NCBI GenBank assembly: GCA_947168445.1
Contig: CAMVLW010000015.1
Coordinates: 1-35,182, forward strand
Source of the DNA: an uncultured Clostridia bacterium
GTDB lineage: Bacteria > Bacillota > Clostridia > Oscillospirales > Acutalibacteraceae
DNA: 35,182 nucleotides
Direction of reading: 5' to 3'
Numbering within the stretch: the stretch's first letter is position 1; each line of letters opens with the position of its first letter. The notes under the pieces were generated by a model. The model had not been told where the DNA came from. It worked only from the letters and a program-made list of their open reading frames with translations, and searched no databases. Position numbers and translations under genes: made by a program. This document shows, one piece after another, positions 1 through 6,037 of the stretch.

Positions 1-130
1 AACGCCGTTGCCGTCAACCGTTGCGACTGCGGTGTTGGAGCTGTTCCAAGAAGGATTGCTCGCGCCTGTCTGCCACAGAGCGTACTGACAGCCGACATAA
101 GTCGTCGCGGAGGTGCGGCACATTTTGATA
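1..130 (-). repeat. Second copy of Cys-containing YVGCQYALWQTG repeat (coding)
   Basis: Encodes CRTSATTYVGCQYALWQTG, then SNPSW, SSNT and TVDGNGV. It matches the segment encoded at about 436-563 (CRGTATTYVGCQYALWQTG, SNPTW, SSNT, TVDGNGV) almost residue for residue. The DNA copies differ at synonymous positions, so this is an established protein repeat rather than a fresh duplication. Confidence 0.75.
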
Positions 131-897
131 TTGGAGCCCGCGACAACCTGCACCAAACAGGTGGAAGCGCCGCTTGAGGTGTAGGCGCTGATGGTCGCGC
201 AGCCGATTGCCTTGGCGGTGACAACGCCTGAAGCGCTGACGGTGCAGACGTTGGTGTTGGAAGAGAACCAATTCACGCTCTGCTTGGCGGTCAGAGAAGC
301 GGTTTTGCCCTGCTCAATTTTGAGAGAGGAATTGGAAATTCCTGTCGGATTCGCCTTTAACACTTTAATGACACAGCTTGCCGAGCCGCCGTTCTCGGAC
401 GCGGTAACGGTCACGCTGCCCGCCGCCTTCGCGGTGAAAACGCCGTTGCCGTCCACGGTGCCGATAGTGGTGTTGGAGCTGCTCCATGTAGGATTGGAAA
501 CGCCTGTCTGCCACAGGGCATACTGGCAGCCGACATAGGTGGTCGCGGTGCCGCGGCACAGCTTAATTGTCGCGGCGGGTTCGTTCGCCGTCACATAATC
601 ACGGTGCACATAGCCCTCGGTGCCGCCGCTGAGACGGATGTTGTACCAGTCGGTGTTGTAGAGCGTTGAACTGATAAAGGTCACCGGGGTGTTTTTCTCC
701 ATCGAGGTGATGATGGAGTAATTGGTGCCCGCGCCGCTGCGCAGGTTAACGCCGCTGTCGTTGATGTAGCCGCTGCCGCCCGAAACAGGCGCTGCGGCGT
801 TGGCGGTGAGTGCGGGAATCGCGACAAGCAGCACCGACCCAACAATCGTCAGGCACAGCACAATCGCCACAATCCGCGCAAACTTTTTTGATTTCAA
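1..897 (-). CDS. Secreted SH3 / bacterial Ig-like repeat protein (C-terminus cut by window edge)
   Basis: The reading frame starts at a TTG (897-895) five bases after an AAGAAGGTG ribosome site and stays open for 299 codons to the window edge, so the C-terminus is missing. Residues 1-36 form a Sec signal peptide (KSKK, a hydrophobic core, then TANAA). Residues about 40-102 look like a bacterial SH3 domain (GVNLRSGAGTNYSII, then GYVHRDYV), a fold that usually binds cell-wall material. After that come Big_2-type Ig-like segments with SSNT, TVDGNGVFTAKAAG and GSVTVTA signatures. A roughly 43-residue stretch containing TTYVGCQYALWQTG occurs twice (about 436-563 and 1-130) and carries conserved cysteines. 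Probably a cell-wall-associated or matrix protein; function unknown. It lies 42 bp downstream of the membrane gene at 940-1491 and may be co-transcribed with it. Confidence 0.8.
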   Translation of the reverse strand, partial: MKSKKFARIVAIVLCLTIVGSVLLVAIPALTANAAAPVSGGSGYINDSGVNLRSGAGTNYSIITSMEKNTPVTFISSTLYNTDWYNIRLSGGTEGYVHRDYVTANEPAATIKLCRGTATTYVGCQYALWQTGVSNPTWSSSNTTIGTVDGNGVFTAKAAGSVTVTASENGGSASCVIKVLKANPTGISNSSLKIEQGKTASLTAKQSVNWFSSNTNVCTVSASGVVTAKAIGCATISAYTSSGASTCLVQVVAGSNIKMCRTSATTYVGCQYALWQTGASNPSWNSSNTAVATVDGNGV

Positions 898-939
898 ACA
901 ATCACCTTCTTTATTTCCTTAAAGGAATCATAAGCGGTA

Positions 940-1491
940 TTACATAAACCGCCCGAACAGCGCCTTGCGCAAGCGCTGCACATATAGTTTGACATACACA
1001 TTGACTGCCATTTCGTAGACAAAAAAGAACACGTTACCCAAAAGCAGAAAGACAAACGGAACATACACGCCGAAAAGCGTGAATTCCTCTGCGGGTATTC
1101 CGAACAGACGCGTCGCCGCGAAAAACGAAGCGATTGCCGCCGCGTTAAAAAGCGCAAACTTGATGATGTAACACAGCACCGTATTTTTTACACGGCGGTC
1201 AAGGATATTTTTCAGGATGGGATAATAGCCGAAAAACAGAATGAACAGCAGCGCCGCCTCTTTGTCCGCCGTCAGAAAGAACGAAAGAATGGCGCTGACG
1301 GCATACACGCCGAACGCCCATTTGCAGTTATACTCAATGACGACCGCAATGGAAAACAAACCCGCAAAGCAAGGCAGCGCATAGGTGCCGATACGGAACA
1401 GTCCCGCCGCCATCATCAGCACAACCTCCATAGCGGCAATCACGGCGCAGAGCGCAATGCGGAACGCCGGCTTTTGCATACTCTTCTTCAT
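940..1491 (-). CDS. Small polytopic membrane protein, unknown function
   Basis: A 183-residue hydrophobic protein with about five or six predicted membrane segments (residues roughly 10-32, 36-55, 58-75, 80-92, 107-127, 138-160) and a basic C-terminus. The overall look (small, with an early ALCAVIAAMEVVLMMAAGLFRIG segment read in two halves) recalls ECF-transporter S-component-like or YybS-like membrane proteins, but no diagnostic motif is visible. The first ATG is 1 bp after the stop of the upstream DnaJ-domain gene and has no clear ribosome site of its own, suggesting translational coupling. A second ATG at 1479 is possible. Last gene of the DUF5685-dnaJ-membrane unit. Confidence 0.7.
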   Translation of the reverse strand: MKKSMQKPAFRIALCAVIAAMEVVLMMAAGLFRIGTYALPCFAGLFSIAVVIEYNCKWAFGVYAVSAILSFFLTADKEAALLFILFFGYYPILKNILDRRVKNTVLCYIIKFALFNAAAIASFFAATRLFGIPAEEFTLFGVYVPFVFLLLGNVFFFVYEMAVNVYVKLYVQRLRKALFGRFM

Positions 1492-1492
1492 A

Positions 1493-2122
1493 TCAGCAGC
1501 CGCGCGCGCAGTTGCACAGACAATCCGCGCACATAATCGCAGAGCAAATGTCGCAGCACGAGCAGCCCATGCCGCCGGTGTTGTTCACATTGCCGGTGTT
1601 GTAGCCGCCGTAATTAAAATGCTGCTGGCTGTTCATGTTGTTGAGCGCCGCACGGTATTCGCCGTTATTCGGGTCCATGTTGCAAGCGGTTGTGAAATAG
1701 GAATTTGCCTGGTCGTTCCAGCCCTTGCGGAAGGCGCACATGCCTTTGAGATAATACCACTCGGCGGTGCGGTTGCCCTCGGGCGTGCTGTCGAGAATCC
1801 GCTCCGCCTCCTGAATCATGTTGCGCTGAATGTAAATGCGCACGCTGTAGAACTGGGAGTTGGAGCCGTTGGAATAGTAGGTGCTGCCGCCTGCCCCGGC
1901 GGTGTTTGAGGTGGAGCCGGTGCCCTTTCCCTTTTGGCGCATACGGTTAATCTCGTCATACGCCTCGTTTACTTCCTTCATCTTCTGCTCGGCAACGTCC
2001 GCGAGCGGGCTGTCCGCGTAGTTGTCGGGATGATACTTTTTGGCAAGCTCACGGTAGGCTTTTTTGATTTCTTCATCAGACGCGTTGGGCGACACGCCCA
2101 GCACTTCATACGGATTTGACAT
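1493..2122 (-). CDS. J-domain protein with TPR-like middle and Cys-rich tail
   Basis: Residues 1-65 are a J domain: helix II is basic ([11 protein letters not shown]) and is followed by the HPD motif at residues 31-33, which stimulates DnaK ATPase. There is no G/F region, zinc-finger or peptide-binding domain of canonical DnaJ. A Ser/Gly/Asn-rich linker follows, then a helical TPR-like segment (about 95-165). The last 25 residues hold nine cysteines ([19 protein letters not shown]...), which looks metal-binding. Ribosome site AGGAGG lies six bases before the ATG. The gene overlaps the end of the DUF5685 gene by 17 bp and is followed 1 bp later by a membrane protein, so the three are probably translated together. 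A specialised DnaK co-chaperone is likely; its client is unknown. Confidence 0.85.
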   Translation of the reverse strand: MSNPYEVLGVSPNASDEEIKKAYRELAKKYHPDNYADSPLADVAEQKMKEVNEAYDEINRMRQKGKGTGSTSNTAGAGGSTYYSNGSNSQFYSVRIYIQRNMIQEAERILDSTPEGNRTAEWYYLKGMCAFRKGWNDQANSYFTTACNMDPNNGEYRAALNNMNSQQHFNYGGYNTGNVNNTGGMGCSCCDICSAIMCADCLCNCARGC

Positions 2123-2969
2123 CTTCTTCCTCCTGTCGGTGATAGACCACGGCGTTCTGCTTGGACGGAAAGCCGTAAACCATCATATTGTCCAATATAC
2201 CCTTAAAATCTATCAGTGTAATCAATTGATAGGCGTCATAGGCGCGCGCAAGCGACTGATTGAGCACCTGCGTTTGATACGCCTGCATGTCCGCAGCTTT
2301 AACACGCAAGAAGGGGTTGAAATTGCGGTTTTTTTCATCCTTTTCCAAATCGTCGGCGGCGTCTATCAGATAAATCCACCGCCCGATATGATAGCCGAAT
2401 TCGTAATACACCCGCCGCTGCAGCTCGTCGTGCGCTTCGAGTGAAAGCACCGAGCCGAGCATGTTTGCCGTAGGGTGTGCCGCCGCGTCAACGCCGGTTT
2501 CGCTGTTTTGCTCCGCAAGATTCTGCGCGGTCATCATGTCCGCAACAAGCGTTTCAAGCTGCGGATAACGCCGCGCCGCCTTTTTGTGCCAGCGGCTGAA
2601 AAACGGCAGCACAAGCCGCACCGCAAGGCGCTTCCAAAAGCCGCTGTCCTGCAAATCGTCCTTTAGCTTGTAATAGGCGGAAATCACGGAAAAAGCCGCC
2701 GCCTTGCTGTAGCAGTCCGAGTCGCACCGCGCAAACTGACATTTTTTCAGCGGATTAAAGCGGCACCGACCCTTTTCAAAGCCGGGGCATGCTTTTTCAA
2801 GCGAGAGCAGCAGCATAGCGTAAAAGGTGCAGTCATAGCTGAGGCTCAGGCGGGTCAAAAAGGAATAGTCTTTGCCCATTTGCTTGCACAGCCCGCAGTA
2901 AACCGCCTTGTATGCTTCCCACTCGCGCACCAGCAGCTCGCTTTTGCGCACCTGCAAATAACCGAACAC
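2106..2969 (-). CDS. DUF5685-like Cys-rich helical protein
   Basis: Start chosen at GTG 2969, seven bases after AAGGGG (2982-2977); the longer TTG frame from 2990 has no ribosome site. The 287-residue protein begins MFGYLQV...[18 protein letters not shown], the pattern I associate with the DUF5685 family. Eight N-terminal cysteines (25, 28, 47, 61, 69, 77, 82, 86) could bind a metal. The rest is helical, with two Asp-rich motifs, KLKDDLQD (101-108) and [12 protein letters not shown] (200-211). Their spacing resembles the paired Asp motifs of all-alpha isoprenoid synthases; that link is my inference. First gene of the unit with the J-domain protein, with a strong promoter at 3001-3029. No function is assigned to this family as far as I know. 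Confidence 0.8.
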   Translation of the reverse strand: MFGYLQVRKSELLVREWEAYKAVYCGLCKQMGKDYSFLTRLSLSYDCTFYAMLLLSLEKACPGFEKGRCRFNPLKKCQFARCDSDCYSKAAAFSVISAYYKLKDDLQDSGFWKRLAVRLVLPFFSRWHKKAARRYPQLETLVADMMTAQNLAEQNSETGVDAAAHPTANMLGSVLSLEAHDELQRRVYYEFGYHIGRWIYLIDAADDLEKDEKNRNFNPFLRVKAADMQAYQTQVLNQSLARAYDAYQLITLIDFKGILDNMMVYGFPSKQNAVVYHRQEEEDVKSV

Positions 2970-3000
2970 TACACTACCCCTTATAATCAATATTCATTTT

Positions 3001-3029
3001 ATTATACTATATTTTGCGCGATTGTGCAA
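3001..3029 (-). promoter_or_regulatory. Sigma-A promoter for DUF5685-dnaJ-membrane unit
   Basis: The minus strand reads TTGCAC (3029-3024), a 17-bp spacer, then a perfect TATAAT (3006-3001). It lies 32 bp before the GTG start at 2969. Confidence 0.75.
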
Positions 3030-3066
3030 GCGTTTCAGCTAATATTTTTTCTAATTTGGAATTATT

Positions 3067-3094
3067 TTTACAGCATATTATGATAACATATGAT
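3067..3094 (+). promoter_or_regulatory. Candidate promoter for HAD phosphatase gene
   Basis: TTTACA (3067-3072), a 16-bp spacer, then TATGAT (3089-3094), 35 bp before the ATG at 3130. Divergent from the DUF5685 promoter. Confidence 0.5.
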
Positions 3095-3129
3095 TGTGAT
3101 AAAAATGTGACGAAAGCGAGGGAGCGCAA

Positions 3130-3690
3130 ATGAATGTCTATGACTTTGACAAAACCATCTATGACGGCGATTCCACAGCGGATTTCTACCTGTTTGCGCT
3201 CAGGCGGCACCCCAAAATTATGCTGCTCGCTCCTTCCCTGCTCGCGGCGGTTACGCGGTATTATGTATTCAAGCGCGGCAGTAAAACGCAGTTTAAGCAA
3301 GTGATGTACCGTTTTTTGCGGTATTGCGATACCGAGCGCGATGTATCTGATTTTTGGGACAGAAATCGGGCGAAAATCAAGCGGTATTATCTCGCGCAGC
3401 AAAAAGCGGACGACGTGATTATCTCCGCTTCACCCGAATTTTTGCTAAAGCCGATTTGCAAACGGCTCGGAATCGCTTATCTGATTGCTTCCTGCGTTGA
3501 CCCCCAAAACGGAGCATACAGCGGAGAAAATTGCCACGGCAAAGAAAAGGTGCGGCGTTTTTATGAAAAATTTCCGAACGCGCAGATTGAGGAATTCTAT
3601 TCCGACAGCCACAGCGACGACCCGCTCGCGGAAATCGCGCAGAAGGCGTTTCTGGTTAAAGGAGAAAGCCTATCCGCGTGGAGCACATAA
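3130..3690 (+). CDS. HAD-superfamily phosphatase (PSPase-like, HAD-IB)
   Basis: 186 residues with all four HAD motifs: DFDKT with nucleophile Asp5 and acid/base Asp7; Ser99 in IISASPEF; Lys138 in GKEKV; and acidic SDSHSDDP (159-164) for Mg binding. The helical insert after motif I and the overall length fit phosphoserine-phosphatase-like class IB enzymes, which dephosphorylate small metabolites. The substrate cannot be read from sequence. GAGGGAG precedes the ATG. The stop codon (3688-3690) coincides with the left border of a large palindromic element, so the extreme C-terminus may have been altered by insertion, although all motifs are intact. Apparently monocistronic, on the opposite strand to its neighbours. 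Confidence 0.85.
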   Translation: MNVYDFDKTIYDGDSTADFYLFALRRHPKIMLLAPSLLAAVTRYYVFKRGSKTQFKQVMYRFLRYCDTERDVSDFWDRNRAKIKRYYLAQQKADDVIISASPEFLLKPICKRLGIAYLIASCVDPQNGAYSGENCHGKEKVRRFYEKFPNAQIEEFYSDSHSDDPLAEIAQKAFLVKGESLSAWST

Positions 3691-3848
3691 TACTATTCTC
3701 TGATAAAATACTTTAACATCTGCCGTGTAAAATTTCGCATAACTGCGTTGTCGTCCTTGCAAGGCGCCAGCCTTGCGGCGTCCTCCGCCTTGTTCTGCGG
3801 AATTTTCCATCGACATCTGTTTTAAAGTATTTTATCAGAGAATAGTAT
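3690..3848. repeat. 159-bp near-perfect palindrome (MITE/REP-like element)
   Basis: The outer 27 bases (3690-3716, beginning ATACTATTCTCTGATAAAAT) are repeated exactly in inverted orientation at 3822-3848. The inner arms also pair imperfectly: AACATCTGCCGTG, AAAATTTCGCA, CCTTGC and AAGGCGCC on the left face their near-complements on the right. The whole unit would fold into one long hairpin. There is no room for a transposase. It resembles non-autonomous miniature elements dispersed in clostridial genomes; copy number elsewhere cannot be seen here. Confidence 0.8.
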
Positions 3849-3894
3849 AAAGAGATAATGATAAAGCGTTTGCCTTGTCATTATCTCTTTTTTT
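3849..3894 (+). terminator. Rho-independent terminator of the HAD gene
   Basis: Perfect 13-bp stem (3849-3861 with 3878-3890, AAAGAGATAATGA and complement), a 16-base loop, and a run of seven T at 3888-3894. It is separated from the HAD stop codon by the palindromic element and directly abuts it. Confidence 0.8.
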
Positions 3895-3896
3895 AA

Positions 3897-4742
3897 TTAT
3901 GACGTGCAGTGGCAATCAAAGGGATTATCGTTTCCGTCGCTGTCGCGGGACGCGGGCGGGAAGAATGAATCCGCGGGAAAATCAATCTGGTTGAACGCCT
4001 CGCACGGGTCGTCGTTGCGGTCGTCGCACTCCTTGCGCGGAATACAGAAGTCATAGGACGGCAGCATTAACTGCACGTCGCGGGACAGTGTGGTGATGGA
4101 AAACACGCCGATGGTGGTGACGACCTGCTGTGCCGCGGGAGCGACCAAATCGCCGCCGAGCAGCTCAGCCAGACTCTCCGGCACAAAAGGAACGATTCGC
4201 GGCGTGGTGACGGGAGCAAGTGAAGCCGCAAGCGCCATAGGGCTTGAAACCTGCACAGTGGCGGTGGGCAGGGAGCCCGCAAGCCCGGTGCAGCAATCGA
4301 ACTCCGCAGGGTCGGGCGCCGGCGTTTCCCCGCTGGAAAAGCGCTTGACGCAGCCGTCGCTGCCATAGAGCACCACGCGCTTTGAGGATACCGCAACGCC
4401 TGTCACGGTGGTGGGCAGCGCACCCGCAGCGGTGTAGACCTCGCAGCAGCACAGGAAATAAAATGTTTCGTCAACCGAATAGTAGCCGCGGTGGAACGCC
4501 ACGGAATCAACGTCGACCGTTGCGGTAATCACGCTGACGCGCGTAACGCGCACCGAGGTAGCGGTGTCAATCAGCGCCTGATTTTCCGCCGTGAAGAATA
4601 CCGTCAGGCTGCGCAGGCAGTCCTTTGCGCCGCAGCTGTCATAAATGCGCGGCACATCAAGACAAACAGGGTCAAAGTCCGGACGGCTGCCGACTTCGGC
4701 TGCTTCAACCGCCTGTTCGGCGTCAAGATTCAAATCCGACAT
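3897..4742 (-). CDS. Cys-rich coat-like conserved clostridial protein
   Basis: Start set at ATG 4742 (MSDLNLD...), seven bases after GGAGG (4754-4750), rather than the longer frame from 4793. The 281-residue soluble protein carries the conserved segment RIYDSCGAKDCLRSLTVFF and a GYYSVDETFYFLC stretch. I recognise these from a family widespread in spore-forming Clostridia and often linked to spore or coat proteins, though without an assigned enzyme activity. It has many cysteines (CCC, CC, C-terminal CHC), a hydrophobic middle rich in Ala/Thr/Val, and an acidic Asp-rich tail. A -10 element of mother-cell sporulation type lies upstream (see 4798-4823), supporting a role in sporulation. Coat assignment is inference. 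Confidence 0.7.
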   Translation of the reverse strand: MSDLNLDAEQAVEAAEVGSRPDFDPVCLDVPRIYDSCGAKDCLRSLTVFFTAENQALIDTATSVRVTRVSVITATVDVDSVAFHRGYYSVDETFYFLCCCEVYTAAGALPTTVTGVAVSSKRVVLYGSDGCVKRFSSGETPAPDPAEFDCCTGLAGSLPTATVQVSSPMALAASLAPVTTPRIVPFVPESLAELLGGDLVAPAAQQVVTTIGVFSITTLSRDVQLMLPSYDFCIPRKECDDRNDDPCEAFNQIDFPADSFFPPASRDSDGNDNPFDCHCTS

Positions 4743-4745
4743 AAA

Positions 4746-4813
4746 AAAACCTCCAACTAAGTAGTTTACAGCTTTTCTGCGTAACTGTAACACTAACAGT
4801 GTATGGAGGTTTT
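4746..4813 (-). promoter_or_regulatory. Inverted repeat that could hide the ribosome site of the coat-like gene
   Basis: On the minus strand AAAACCTCCA (4813-4804) is exactly complementary to TGGAGGTTTT (4755-4746), which contains the Shine-Dalgarno GGAGG of the coat-like gene. Any transcript reading in from upstream could fold the ribosome site into this 10-bp stem. The 48-base loop can itself form a small ACACT/AGTGT hairpin. Confidence 0.45.
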
Positions 4814-4823
4814 CGCTTTTTGT
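4798..4823 (-). promoter_or_regulatory. Candidate sporulation (SigK/SigE-type) promoter
   Basis: The minus strand reads CATACACTG from 4805, matching the SigE -10 (CATACANT) fully and the SigK -10 (CATANNNTA) in all but the last base. An AC dinucleotide (4823-4822) sits 16 bp upstream, as in SigK promoters; the SigE -35 match is poor. Confidence 0.4.
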
Positions 4824-4830
4824 GATGGTT

Positions 4831-6024
4831 TTATCCTGTGAACTTTTTCAGATAATTCCGGAAAAGACGGTGCAGCCAGTTTGGGTCTGCCGAGGAGCTG
4901 TTGGAAAGCGCGACAAAAATTTGGCTTTTGTCACTGCTAAAGCTCAGCTTGGCGGAATAGGCGTCTGTCTTTCCGATACAGGACAGGCGGCTGCCGTTAA
5001 CATAAACGCCGTAGCCAAAGCCGCTGCCGTTGTCTGTCATTATTTCTTTCAAAGAATTTTCAGTGATGATTTGGTAACTCAGCAAACCGTCAACCAGCTT
5101 CAGCAAATCCGAAACATTCGTGATGAAGCCGAACGCGGAATAGCCCACGCCGCCGTACAGCAGCTCCGCTGCACCCTGAGAGGTGTAGGCGTTGGCGACA
5201 GACTCATCCGCTCCGAAGCCGGATGTTGTCATATAGGCGGGGTTGAAAATGACGGCTTTCACATAGTCCTCGTAGCGCATGCCGGACGCCTTTGCGATGA
5301 TTTCACCGAGGAGATAATAATTGCTCTCGGAATAAGCGAAAACAGGTTTTTCCGCCGCCGCGACAGGCTGCGTAAGAATCCAGCCGAGAATCTCCGCCTT
5401 ATTGTTATTGTAATTATCACCCAGCAAGCCGCTCAGGGCAGACACCGGTTTTTTGATTACCCGATAATCCACGCGGGTATCGCAAATATAATCGGGAATT
5501 CCTGATGTCATGTTCAAAAGCTGCCTGACGGTGACGCTTTTGGCATAGGCGCAGGACGGAAAGAATTTGTCAATAGTGCTGTTAATATCCAGCTTTTTTT
5601 CCTCAGACAGCTTCATCACCGCCGCAGCGGTCAGCAGCTTGGTCACAGAGCCCGCATAAAAACGGGTATAGACGGAATTGTTGGTGTGGGCGCCCTCGTT
5701 GGCGACGCCGAGCGCCTTTAGATACTCAAAATCATTGCCGACCTTTGCGTAAATCGCGCCCTGAAAGGCGGTTTTACCGAGCAAATCGTCAAGCGTGCGC
5801 TCGATTTCTCCGAGATTCTGCTTAATCGCCAGATTATCAAGCGAAACGGCTTCGTCGGCGGTGGCAGGCGGAGCGGTTGCCGGCGGAACGGTTGTCTCCG
5901 CAGCAGTGGTCTGCACAGCGGTGGGAGCGGTAGTTTCCTCCTGCTTGCCGCCGCTCTGCGCACATCCTGCGAGCAGCACGCCGCACAGCGCCATGCACGC
6001 CAAGGATTTCAGTTTTAAAAACAT
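4831..6024 (-). CDS. Serine-hydrolase lipoprotein (class C beta-lactamase-like fold)
   Basis: ATG at 6024 follows AAGAAGG by eight bases. Residues 1-21 form a lipoprotein signal (LLAGC, lipidated Cys21), followed by a long Thr/Ala/Pro linker (30-58). The rest is a beta-lactamase/DD-peptidase-like domain: SVTK (Ser126, Lys129), NMTSGIPDY and AYSESNYYLLGEI. Two catalytic motifs deviate from the family: YSN is YSE (231-233), and the H/KTG box is KTD (352-354). It may act on peptidoglycan peptides or esters, or have reduced activity. It follows pcrA by 13 bp, with its ribosome site overlapping the end of that gene, so the two are probably co-transcribed although functionally unrelated. 397 residues, normal for the family. 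Confidence 0.8.
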   Translation of the reverse strand: MFLKLKSLACMALCGVLLAGCAQSGGKQEETTAPTAVQTTAAETTVPPATAPPATADEAVSLDNLAIKQNLGEIERTLDDLLGKTAFQGAIYAKVGNDFEYLKALGVANEGAHTNNSVYTRFYAGSVTKLLTAAAVMKLSEEKKLDINSTIDKFFPSCAYAKSVTVRQLLNMTSGIPDYICDTRVDYRVIKKPVSALSGLLGDNYNNNKAEILGWILTQPVAAAEKPVFAYSESNYYLLGEIIAKASGMRYEDYVKAVIFNPAYMTTSGFGADESVANAYTSQGAAELLYGGVGYSAFGFITNVSDLLKLVDGLLSYQIITENSLKEIMTDNGSGFGYGVYVNGSRLSCIGKTDAYSAKLSFSSDKSQIFVALSNSSSADPNWLHRLFRNYLKKFTG

Positions 6025-6037
6025 CAAAATCGCCTTC

